From contig NZ_QOHO01000020.1 in assembly GCF_003432035.1 (NCBI RefSeq), forward strand, positions 1 through 64,000: a DNA stretch of 64,000 bases, given 5' to 3'. The notes beneath the pieces were generated by a model that worked only from the letters and a program-made list of their open reading frames with translations, was not told where the DNA came from and made no database searches. The DNA comes from Lacrimispora amygdalina (GTDB lineage Bacteria > Bacillota > Clostridia > Lachnospirales > Lachnospiraceae). Position numbers and translations under genes: made by a program. Shown here in pieces: positions 56,976-64,000 of this stretch (position 1 is its first letter; the number at the start of each line of letters is the position of its first letter).

Positions 56976-57793
56976 GCATTTATGACAAGATATTTCCGCC
57001 GAAAAAAATGGTGCTTTCAAACGGAAAAACAGTCTTAAAGCCGGCTTCCAGACTTCCTCTTGTTACACTGATTCTGGTTTTCTTTACTGCCCTATCTGTT
57101 AAGATCACAGGATTTGATTTAGGGGTTTTACGGGAACGGGGAAGTCAGTTTTTTGTCATTCTTGGAATGATGGCGCCTCCTGAATGGGGCTACAGCTCCC
57201 AGGTATGGAAACCGTTGTTTGATACCTTAAAGATGTCACTTCTTGGCACAGTCATCGGTGCCGTAGCGGTTATCCCCTTTGCAATGGCAGCATCTACCAA
57301 TATTGTTAAAAATAATGCTGCAGTAAGCATAATGAGGTTATTTTTAAGTATTGTGAGAACGCTTCCGACTCTGGTAACCGCTCTGATTGCCACCTATGTT
57401 TTTGGACTGGGTACTCTGGCAGGAACCACTGCCATAGCCGTGTTTACATTTGCCTATATGGGAAAAATTCTTTACGAAGAAATTGAAACTGCGGATATGG
57501 GGGCATTTGAGGCAATGGAAGCCATTGGAGCCACAAAGGTCCGGGCATTTGTCCGCGCAATTATTCCCCAGGTACTCCCGTCTTACATATCAAATGGTTT
57601 GTTCTGTTTTGAGGGAAACGTCCGTTATGCCGCCATTCTTGGATATGTAGGTGCAGGCGGTCTCGGGTTGATTTTGAATGAAAAGCTGGGCTGGAGAGAG
57701 TATCCCAGTGTAGGAATGATTCTGATCATGCTGTTTGTTACTGTGTTTTTTATAGAGACGGTGAGCCGTTACTGCCGCCGGAAACTGGTATAG
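56972..57793 (+). CDS. phnE: phosphonate-type ABC transporter permease 1
   Basis: 273 residues with five to six membrane helices. RTLPTLVTALIATYVFGLGTLAGTTAIAV and the loop EAMEAIGATKVRAFVRAIIPQVLP are PhnE hallmarks. Translation is coupled to phnC. It pairs with the second PhnE, so the channel is a heterodimer. Confidence 0.9.
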   Translation: MSIYDKIFPPKKMVLSNGKTVLKPASRLPLVTLILVFFTALSVKITGFDLGVLRERGSQFFVILGMMAPPEWGYSSQVWKPLFDTLKMSLLGTVIGAVAVIPFAMAASTNIVKNNAAVSIMRLFLSIVRTLPTLVTALIATYVFGLGTLAGTTAIAVFTFAYMGKILYEEIETADMGAFEAMEAIGATKVRAFVRAIIPQVLPSYISNGLFCFEGNVRYAAILGYVGAGGLGLILNEKLGWREYPSVGMILIMLFVTVFFIETVSRYCRRKLV

Positions 57794-57803
57794 GAGGTGG
57801 CAT

Positions 57804-58613
57804 ATGAATAAACAGATTGAAAAGGCTTATGAAGAGCGTCCCAGAAATACCGTATACCAGGTTACTGTTTCTGTCATTGTCGTTGCACTGCTTATCTGGT
57901 CCGGATCAGCAGTAGATGTTTCTAAAACCGGGCTTTCAGGAGTGCAGATTGCCGGAAATATTTTAAGCGGTATTTTCCACCCGGACCGGAAGCTTTTATT
58001 TAATTTTACAGCTCAGGGAGTTCCTTATCTGCTTTTGGAGACTGTCTGCATTGCATTCTTAGGAACAATTGTGGGAGCGTTTCTGGCGATTCCCTTATCC
58101 TTCTTATCCGCATCTAATTTAATGCCTGCCCCTGTTGCTTATATTACACGTCTGGTGATCATGGCAGTGCGGACTATTCCTGCATTTGTATATGGACTGA
58201 TGTTTATCCGTGTCAGCGGGCCGGGAGCATTTACAGGACTTCTCACCATGTCCGTCTGTTCCATCGGAATGGTTTCCAAGATGTATATAGAGGCAATAGA
58301 GGATCTGGATACCAGAATTTTAGAATCCTTAGATGCATGCGGCTGCAATACCTTTCACAAAATCCGCTATGGAATTCTACCTCAGCTGATTCCTAATTTT
58401 GCATCAACGGTCATATACCGGTTTGATATTAACTTAAGAGATGCCACAGTTCTTGGCCTGGTTGGAGCGGGAGGTATCGGCGCTCCCTTAATCTTTGCCA
58501 TGAATTCCTACCGGTGGAATGAGGCAGGAGCGATTCTGGTAGGGCTCATCCTTCTGGTTCTGATTGTGGAATATATCTCCACCAGAATCCGGGTGAAACT
58601 GGCAAGGGGGTAA
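57804..58613 (+). CDS. phnE: phosphonate-type ABC transporter permease 2
   Basis: 269 residues, PhnE family, with RTIPAFVYGLMFIRVSGPGAFTG and the loop ESLDACGCNTFHKIRYGILPQLIP. GGAGGTGG lies just before the ATG. A second PhnE gene is common in phosphite and phosphonate importers. The nucleotidase gene begins 4 bp after the stop. Confidence 0.9.
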   Translation: MNKQIEKAYEERPRNTVYQVTVSVIVVALLIWSGSAVDVSKTGLSGVQIAGNILSGIFHPDRKLLFNFTAQGVPYLLLETVCIAFLGTIVGAFLAIPLSFLSASNLMPAPVAYITRLVIMAVRTIPAFVYGLMFIRVSGPGAFTGLLTMSVCSIGMVSKMYIEAIEDLDTRILESLDACGCNTFHKIRYGILPQLIPNFASTVIYRFDINLRDATVLGLVGAGGIGAPLIFAMNSYRWNEAGAILVGLILLVLIVEYISTRIRVKLARG

Positions 58614-58617
58614 ATGA

Positions 58618-60147
58618 TTGAAGAAAAAGGCAAAAATTTATTATACTTCGGATGTTCATGGGTATCTGTTCCCCACAAATTATGGGGATAAGACGGAACG
58701 TCCCATGGGACTTTTAAACTGCATTACCAATTTTGAAAAAGATGGAAATACACTGATTCTCGATGGGGGAGACACCATTTCCGGCTCCCCCATGGCTGCT
58801 TTTATTACAGAACAGGCTGGTGAGCTGCTTTTAAGTGAGCCGTTTGCAAAGGTGTATAACGCAGCTGGATATGATGCGGTAGTTCCGGGAAATCACGATT
58901 TTAACTTCGGTTATGACCGGCTTTCCCACTATTTGGGGAAATTAAGCGCTGTCTGCCTTTGTGCCAATGCAATAGACTTAAAGGGGGAGACAGGAATTGT
59001 TTCCAGCCATATCTTTACACTGGATAACGGGCTGCGCCTGGGAGTTGGCGGTATTGTTACGGACTATGTAAATGTATGGGAAAATCCTGAGCATCTGGAA
59101 CAGATACAGATTACGGATGCATTCCTGGCAGCAAAGGAAGAACTTAAACTGTTAAAAAAGAAGTCAGATGTTACCATCTGCATCTATCACGGCGGTTATG
59201 AATGTGATCTGGATACCGGCACAGTGCTGACATCAGGAAATGAAAACATCGGATATCGGATCTTAAAGGAGCTTGACTACGACATTGTGTTAACTGCTCA
59301 TCAGCATATGACGGTAAAGGGAAGAGACTGTTTTGGAACCCATACGCTGCAGCTGACAGCAAATGCTGTTCAGTATGCCTGTATTGAGATTGAGTATGAG
59401 GATGGTGCCTGCACTGTCTCCTCCTCCATTTTGCCTGCGGGAACGCACCACAACCGGGAACCTTATGAAACTCTGCTTCCTTTGGAAAAGCAGGTACAGA
59501 AATGGCTGGATCTTGAGATTGGGAGCTTAAAGGAAGCAATTCCTCAAAAAGAGAAGATTGAGATGGCCCTTGGCGGCAGCGGAGTGGCAGATTTTTTTAA
59601 TCAGATTCAGCTGGCGTATACTGGTGCCGATATTTCCTGCATCGGTCTGGGAAACAATCCCATAGCGCTGCCTGCCCACGTCACTATGCGGGATCTTGTA
59701 AGAGTTTATCCTTTTTCCAATACGCTGGTTGTGCTGGAGGTAACGCAGGAGGTTATAAAGCAGGCGCTGGAACGCTGTGCGCAATACTTTGCTGTGAAGG
59801 GAGGGAAGATTGAGATATCGGAGGTTTTCTTAAAGCCAAAGGTGGAGCATTATAATTATGATTATTTTGCAGGGATCACATTTGAGGTAGATTTAGAAAG
59901 ACCGGTGGGGGACCGGGTGGTAAATATCCTTTTTGAAGGGAATTCTCTTGCGGGAAGGAAGCTGAAGCTGTGCATGAGTGATTACCGTGCAAGCGGTACC
60001 GGAGGATATGAGGTTTACAGACAGTGTCCGGTGTTAAAACGGTTTGGTACAGAGGTTCCCCAGCTGGCTCTGGAGTATTTAAAAAATCACCCTGATGCAG
60101 AGATCCTGCGGAATGGAGGATTGGTTTTGTATAACTCCAGGTTATGA
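58618..60147 (+). CDS. cytoplasmic 5'-nucleotidase / UshA-like metallophosphatase
   Basis: 509 residues. Metal and catalytic motifs are in order: SDVHG, DGGDTISG, GNHDFNFG, YHGG and TAHQH, followed by a 5'-nucleotidase C-terminal domain (about 310-480, with GGSGVADF, PFSNTLVVLEVT and SDYRASGTGGY). It hydrolyses phosphate from nucleotides or related esters. UshA relatives are usually secreted, but this one has no signal peptide (starts MKKKAKIYYTSD), so it must act on imported substrate. The start is TTG 58618 with AAGGGGG upstream. Operon position suggests it uses what PhnDCEE brings in. Confidence 0.87.
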   Translation: MKKKAKIYYTSDVHGYLFPTNYGDKTERPMGLLNCITNFEKDGNTLILDGGDTISGSPMAAFITEQAGELLLSEPFAKVYNAAGYDAVVPGNHDFNFGYDRLSHYLGKLSAVCLCANAIDLKGETGIVSSHIFTLDNGLRLGVGGIVTDYVNVWENPEHLEQIQITDAFLAAKEELKLLKKKSDVTICIYHGGYECDLDTGTVLTSGNENIGYRILKELDYDIVLTAHQHMTVKGRDCFGTHTLQLTANAVQYACIEIEYEDGACTVSSSILPAGTHHNREPYETLLPLEKQVQKWLDLEIGSLKEAIPQKEKIEMALGGSGVADFFNQIQLAYTGADISCIGLGNNPIALPAHVTMRDLVRVYPFSNTLVVLEVTQEVIKQALERCAQYFAVKGGKIEISEVFLKPKVEHYNYDYFAGITFEVDLERPVGDRVVNILFEGNSLAGRKLKLCMSDYRASGTGGYEVYRQCPVLKRFGTEVPQLALEYLKNHPDAEILRNGGLVLYNSRL

Positions 60148-60187
60148 ATGATATAGAAATTGTGTATAAGCATATTATGGAAAATTA

Positions 60188-60216
60188 TTGTATTTCTCAC
60201 TGTAAAGTGGTAAACT
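60188..60216 (+). promoter_or_regulatory. promoter of the cstA leader
   Basis: TTGTAT (60188-60193), 17-nt spacer, TAAACT (60211-60216), just ahead of the T-box structure. Confidence 0.5.
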
Positions 60217-60242
60217 CCATTCAGCAAGTGTGATATCGAAAA

Positions 60243-60522
60243 AAACAATGACTGGGACACAGTCTGATTCCCCACATTCCTTTACAGAGAGCAGCCCGTC
60301 AGATGGAAAGGGCGCAAAGGAAGGAACAGGCCATCACCCAGGAGTTCCGAACTGAAAGGCCTCCCGACAGGAGGACTGATTAAGTGAGGACGGGTCTTTC
60401 CGTTAGCGAAGAGCTGCTGCCCGACAGGCGGCGGATTTAAGCGGCTGCAATTTGCAGCAAACAGAGTGGTAACGCGGATTGGTTCATTCGTCTCTGCATC
60501 TTTTTGATGCAGGGACTTTTTT
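60243..60522 (+). promoter_or_regulatory. T-box leader controlling cstA, probable isoleucine (AUC) specifier
   Basis: This 431-bp gap holds a T-box. The AGAGAGC element of Stem I is at 60286-60292. The antiterminator T-box sequence AGAGTGGTAACGCG is at 60463-60476. The terminator GTCTCTGCATC/GATGCAGGGAC is 60490-60516, with T6 after it. CUGGG (60252-60256) can pair with CCCAG (60337-60341) as base of Stem I. This puts AUC (60333-60335), followed by A, in the specifier position, meaning tRNA-Ile. The leader senses uncharged tRNA and lets transcription continue into cstA. The T-box call is firm; the specifier is my reading of the fold. Confidence 0.87.
60490..60522 (+). terminator. T-box leader terminator
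   Basis: GTCTCTGCATC (60490-60500), TTTTT loop, GATGCAGGGAC (60506-60516), then T6. It is replaced by the antiterminator when uncharged tRNA binds. Confidence 0.9.
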
Positions 60523-60577
60523 CGTTATCCGGGACAAATGTATGTGGCTTTTGTCTCAGTATGAAAGGAGAAATACG

Positions 60578-62284
60578 ATGAATGGTTTAACGATGATGTT
60601 TCTTGCTATTGTAGTCCTTGGCGGAGCGTATTTAATCTATGGGAGATATCTGGCAAAAACCTGGGGAATTGACCCGGAGGCCAAAACTCCCGCTTTTGAA
60701 CTGGAGGATGGAGTGGATTATGTCCCTGCAGATACCAATGTGGTTTTTGGCCACCAGTTTGCTTCCATAGCAGGGGCAGGTCCCATTAACGGCCCCATTC
60801 AGGCGGCCATGTTCGGATGGCTTCCTGTTTTGCTCTGGATTCTGCTGGGAGGTGTATTTTTTGGCGCTGTACAGGATTTTTCGGCAATGTATGCTTCTGT
60901 AAAGAACAAGGGGCGCTCCATTGGATACATTATTGAGCTTTACATAGGGAAAATGGGAAAGCGGCTGTTTCTTTTATTTACCTGGCTGTTTTCTATTCTG
61001 GTAGTGGCGGCATTTGCGGATATTGTTGCCGGAACCTTTAACGGATTTTCGGCTGAGGGTGTTCCGGTTACTGCCAATGGAGCGGTTGCAGCTACGTCGA
61101 TGCTGTTTATTGCGTTTGCTGTAGTTCTTGGCTTTTTCTTAAAGTACAGTAAATTTGGGAAAATGATCAATACACTGACAGCGATTGGACTTTTAATACT
61201 ATCTGTTGGGCTGGGACTGTTGTTTCCAATCTACATACCTCAGAATATCTGGCTGATTTTTGTGTTTATCTATGTTATTATAGCCTGTGTTACTCCGGTA
61301 TGGGCGCTGCTTCAGCCCAGGGACTATTTAAACAGCTACCTTCTTATTGCCATGATTGTGGGATCTGTGATCGGAATTGCAATGTATAATCCCTCCATGA
61401 ATTTACCATCCTTTACCGGCTTTAAACTGGTAAGTGCAGGCGGAAGCGTATCATATCTGTTTCCAACCCTTTTTGTTACCATCGCCTGCGGCGCAGTTTC
61501 CGGGTTTCACTCTCTTGTGGCTTCCGGAACCGCATCAAAACAGATTAAGAATGAAAAGAATATGCTGCCGGTTTCCTTTGGCGCAATGCTGTTAGAAAGT
61601 CTGCTGGCAATAGCAGCCCTGATCGCGGCAGGCTTTGTAGCTACAAAGGAGGGACTTCCTGCAGGAACCCCGCCTCAGCTTTTTGCAAAGGCAATTGCAG
61701 TCTTCTTAACAACAATCGGACTTCCGGAATCGTTATGCTATACCCTTATTACACTTTCCATATCTGCGTTTGCCATGACAAGTCTTGATTCTGTGGCCAG
61801 GGTCGGACGAATTGCATTTCAGGAATTTTTTGCTGATGATACTCCTGAAGAGGAAAGAAGCTCATGGAATAAGGTTCTGACTAATAAGTATTTTGCAACA
61901 ATAATCACGCTGATCTTATGCTATGCATTATCCAGAGCCGGTTATAGCAGCATCTGGCCGCTGTTTGGTTCTGCAAACCAGCTTTTATCTGCCCTGGCAT
62001 TAATTGCATGTGCCGTATTTTTAAAGAAAACCAACCGGAAGGGTTTCATGCTCTGGGGACCGATGGTTATTATGCTGGGAGTAACTTTCACCGCCTTGGG
62101 ATTAAAGATCAAAGACTTAATTTCGGCGCTGTCCGGTAAATTTGTGTTTGGCAATGCACTTCAGCTGGTTTTTGCAGTGCTGCTGCTGATATTGGGAGTA
62201 GTGGTTGCCATAGAGGGATTGAAAAAATTAGTTGCAAAAGAAACCGAAGAAGAGACAAATACCGGTGAAAATGTGCTAGCTTAG
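60578..62284 (+). CDS. cstA: carbon starvation protein CstA family transporter
   Basis: 568 residues from ATG 60578 (AAAGGAG upstream); the longer frame from 60479 runs through the T-box and is rejected. About 16 membrane helices. GHQFASIAGAGPINGPIQAA near residue 60 and SGFHSLVASGTASKQI near 310 are CstA hallmarks, and LDSVARVGRIAFQEFF is conserved. The family imports peptides or pyruvate. Control by an amino-acid-type T-box favours peptide or amino acid uptake here. Confidence 0.92.
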   Translation: MNGLTMMFLAIVVLGGAYLIYGRYLAKTWGIDPEAKTPAFELEDGVDYVPADTNVVFGHQFASIAGAGPINGPIQAAMFGWLPVLLWILLGGVFFGAVQDFSAMYASVKNKGRSIGYIIELYIGKMGKRLFLLFTWLFSILVVAAFADIVAGTFNGFSAEGVPVTANGAVAATSMLFIAFAVVLGFFLKYSKFGKMINTLTAIGLLILSVGLGLLFPIYIPQNIWLIFVFIYVIIACVTPVWALLQPRDYLNSYLLIAMIVGSVIGIAMYNPSMNLPSFTGFKLVSAGGSVSYLFPTLFVTIACGAVSGFHSLVASGTASKQIKNEKNMLPVSFGAMLLESLLAIAALIAAGFVATKEGLPAGTPPQLFAKAIAVFLTTIGLPESLCYTLITLSISAFAMTSLDSVARVGRIAFQEFFADDTPEEERSSWNKVLTNKYFATIITLILCYALSRAGYSSIWPLFGSANQLLSALALIACAVFLKKTNRKGFMLWGPMVIMLGVTFTALGLKIKDLISALSGKFVFGNALQLVFAVLLLILGVVVAIEGLKKLVAKETEEETNTGENVLA

Positions 62285-62325
62285 ATTTACTTCATAAAAA
62301 TACCAGTTTGACTTTAATAATTTAC

Positions 62326-62354
62326 TTGACAAAACTGAAATCATGTATTAGTCT
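62326..62354 (+). promoter_or_regulatory. promoter of amt-glnK
   Basis: TTGACA (62326-62331), 17-nt spacer, TAGTCT (62349-62354). The transcript start would be about 62361, just upstream of the dual-hairpin leader. Confidence 0.5.
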
Positions 62355-62383
62355 AGCTATGTAATTTATAAAGTTAACTTTAA

Positions 62384-62438
62384 GGCAAAGAAGCCATAAT
62401 CAGTGCAGAGACGCACAGGATTATGGCTTAATTTTTTT
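62384..62438 (+). promoter_or_regulatory. ANTAR-type dual hexaloop leader with terminator, upstream of amt
   Basis: Hairpin P1 is GGC-AAAGAA-GCC (62384-62395) and P2 is GTGC-AGAGAC-GCAC (62403-62416). Both hexaloops have A at position 1 and G at position 4, the signature bound by ANTAR response regulators. The terminator stem AAGCCATAATC (62391-62401) with GATTATGGCTT (62419-62429) and T7 uses the 3' arm of P1, so P1 and the terminator exclude each other. The ANTAR protein is not in this window. Confidence 0.72.
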
Positions 62439-62466
62439 GCGCAAAATTAATGGAAGAGGTGTTTTT

Positions 62467-63702
62467 ATGGATCACGGAGATATTTCCTGGATGCTGATAA
62501 GCTCCGCGCTTGTTCTTCTTATGACCCCGGGACTGGCGTTTTTTTATGGGGGTATGGTGAAACGGAAAAGTGTTATAAACATGATGATGTCTTCAGCAAT
62601 CATGATGGGAATCGGGTCAGTTATGTGGGTTCTGATTGGATTTTCCCTGTCCTTTAGCGGTGATATCGGAGGTGTCATAGGCAATCTTAACTGGTTCGGT
62701 CTTAATTTTGATACTCTGACTGATGTTACCTTTCCTTACCCAAATACACTTATATTTGCTATTTTTCAGATGATGTTTGCAGTCATTTCACCGGCGTTAA
62801 TAACCGGCGCGGTTGCAGAACGTATGAAGTTTTCTTCTCTGGTGATTTTTATGGTGCTGTGGTCTCTTCTTATTTACTATCCCCTGGCTCATATGGTGTG
62901 GGGAGGAGGACTGCTGTTCCAGATGGGATCTGTTGACTTTGCAGGAGGCGATGTAGTCCACATCAGTTCCGGTGTCAGCGCACTGGTCCTGTCTGTATTA
63001 CTTGGGAAACGTAAGAATCTGGGGAAAGCGCCCTATCATCCCCATAATGTACCCTTTGTTTTTCTGGGCGCCGCTCTTTTGTGGTTTGGCTGGTTTGGTT
63101 TTAATGGAGGAAGCGCTCTGGGTGCCAATGAACTGGCTGCCCATGCATTTATAACGACCAACACAGCGGCAGCTTCTGCCATGCTTTCCTGGATACTGGT
63201 TGAGATGCTTAAAAATGGGAAACCTACCCTGGTGGGAACCTCAACAGGGCTTGTCATCGGACTTGTTGCAATCACACCGGGAGCCGGTTATGTTCCGATC
63301 TGGTCAGCTGTAATAATTGGAGCTTTGGTAAGTCCCATCTGCTATTTCTTTATCAGTAAGGTGAAACCAAAATTTCAGTATGATGACGCTCTTGATGTAT
63401 TCGGCTGTCACGGAATCGGCGGAATCTGGGGTGGAATTGCAACCGGCATTTTTGCCAGTAAAAACATTAATCCGGCTCTGCCATACGATGGACTGGTTTA
63501 CTGTGAGATCCAGTTATTCTTTCGCCAGATAGCGGCCATTGCAATTACTATTCTGATTGCAGTTGCAGGGACCCTGATCGCAGCCGGGATTGCGTCCGTG
63601 ATAACGAAAGGAATTAAGGTCTCAGGAAGAGCTGAAATGATAGGACTTGATACCTCAGAGCATGGGGAGACTGCTTATCCTGCATTTAATGGAATGGATT
63701 AA
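62467..63702 (+). CDS. amt: ammonium transporter (Amt family)
   Basis: 411 residues from ATG 62467 with GGAAGAGG upstream. Eleven membrane helices expected. Family motifs include PGLAFFYGGMVKRKSVINMMM, HMVWGGGLLF, DFAGGDVVHISSGVSALV and FGWFGFNGGSAL, and the pore histidine in DVFGCHGIGGIWGG. It imports ammonium/ammonia and is blocked by the PII protein encoded next. Transcription appears controlled by the ANTAR-type leader. Confidence 0.93.
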   Translation: MDHGDISWMLISSALVLLMTPGLAFFYGGMVKRKSVINMMMSSAIMMGIGSVMWVLIGFSLSFSGDIGGVIGNLNWFGLNFDTLTDVTFPYPNTLIFAIFQMMFAVISPALITGAVAERMKFSSLVIFMVLWSLLIYYPLAHMVWGGGLLFQMGSVDFAGGDVVHISSGVSALVLSVLLGKRKNLGKAPYHPHNVPFVFLGAALLWFGWFGFNGGSALGANELAAHAFITTNTAAASAMLSWILVEMLKNGKPTLVGTSTGLVIGLVAITPGAGYVPIWSAVIIGALVSPICYFFISKVKPKFQYDDALDVFGCHGIGGIWGGIATGIFASKNINPALPYDGLVYCEIQLFFRQIAAIAITILIAVAGTLIAAGIASVITKGIKVSGRAEMIGLDTSEHGETAYPAFNGMD

Positions 63703-63720
63703 TCAAAGGGGGATTTCAAC

Positions 63721-64000
63721 GTGAAAAAAATAGAAGCATTTATCCGGCCTGAAAAACTGGAAGATATCAAAGAAATTATGGAAGAACTGAAATTAAACGG
63801 ATTAAGTATTATGCAGGTTATGGGCTGCGGAAACCAGAAGGGCTGGACGGAATTTGTCCGCGGTGCAGAGGTGGATTATAATTTTCTGACCAAGATAAAA
63901 ATAGAACTGTTTGTTACAGATCATCAGTCAGAGGCTGTTATTTCAGCAATCATTAAGAAAGCTTATACCGGCGAATACGGTGACGGCAAGATTTTTATTT
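63721..64000 (+). CDS. glnK: PII nitrogen regulatory protein, cut by window end
   Basis: The first 93 codons are visible from GTG 63721, with AAAGGGGGA upstream and 18 bp after amt. MKKIEAFIRPEKLEDIKEIM and the T-loop GNQKGWTEFVRGAEV identify PII; the later TGEYGDGKIFI is the PII signature 2. Position 51, the tyrosine uridylylated in proteobacteria, is Val here (RGAEV), and position 46 is also Val, so control is likely by ligand binding (ATP/ADP/2-oxoglutarate) and not uridylylation. It would gate the adjacent ammonium channel. Confidence 0.9.
   Translation, partial: MKKIEAFIRPEKLEDIKEIMEELKLNGLSIMQVMGCGNQKGWTEFVRGAEVDYNFLTKIKIELFVTDHQSEAVISAIIKKAYTGEYGDGKIFI

Noticed and set aside
60479-60577. 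Extended N-terminus for CstA
   Set aside because: These bases belong to the T-box antiterminator/terminator; ATG 60578 has a proper ribosome site and gives the family N-terminus.

Overview
The window looks like a chromosomal segment of an anaerobic, saccharolytic, low-to-mid GC Gram-positive of the Lachnospiraceae (Lacrimispora / Clostridium sphenoides-like). The evidence is strong AGGAGG ribosome sites, frequent TTG/GTG starts, lipoprotein binding proteins with Ala/Thr-rich linkers, YesMN-type two-component systems, abundant PTS and ABC sugar transporters, and leader RNAs typical of Firmicutes (T-box, LicT/SacY antiterminator sites, an ANTAR-type leader). The genus is inference. I see no tRNA, rRNA, CRISPR array, insertion sequence or prophage.

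Layout. 1-7.7 kb: end of a methyltransferase, two orphan hypotheticals, a GNAT enzyme, an EFR1 flavodoxin-ferredoxin, a divergent HXXEE membrane protein/TetR pair, a Ca2+-type P-ATPase and an RpiR regulator. 8-12.4 kb: a mannose-family PTS with DgaE and DgaF, a D-glucosaminate catabolic operon divergent from the RpiR gene. 12.4-20.7 kb: a YesMN pair divergent from a carbohydrate ABC importer and a GH31 glycosidase. 20.8-28 kb: a methyltransferase, then a LicT-type antiterminator, beta-glucoside PTS, 6-phospho-beta-glucosidase and a lipoprotein carboxylesterase, with two different antiterminator RNA sites. 28.2-36.3 kb: a second YesMN pair with a YtfQRT-YjfF galactofuranose-type importer. 36.4-44.4 kb: MATE transporter, an alpha/beta hydrolase, AraC regulator, a second GH31 enzyme divergent from an esterase, and a methyltransferase. 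44.5-51.6 kb: LysR regulator, NikABCDE and an AspA/AstE-type zinc amidohydrolase. 51.6-53.8 kb: topoisomerase III. 54-60.1 kb: LacI regulator, PhnD-PhnC-PhnE-PhnE and a cytoplasmic 5'-nucleotidase. 60.2-64 kb: T-box-controlled CstA, then an ANTAR-type leader ahead of an ammonium transporter and a PII protein cut by the window end.

The most notable things lie outside the protein genes. Two copies of a roughly 137-nt independent small RNA (39804-39941 and 43585-43721) each have their own sigma-A promoter, three conserved hairpins, an unpaired anti-Shine-Dalgarno segment and a terminator with a conserved loop. They bracket a GH31/esterase pair whose divergent promoters carry mirror-image 18-bp boxes, each exactly 18 nt from its -10. 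Other points of interest are the nickel-type importer with an amidohydrolase, the phosphonate-type importer with an internal nucleotidase, the T-box on cstA and the ANTAR leader on amt-glnK. The window is therefore unusually rich in RNA-level control of nutrient uptake.
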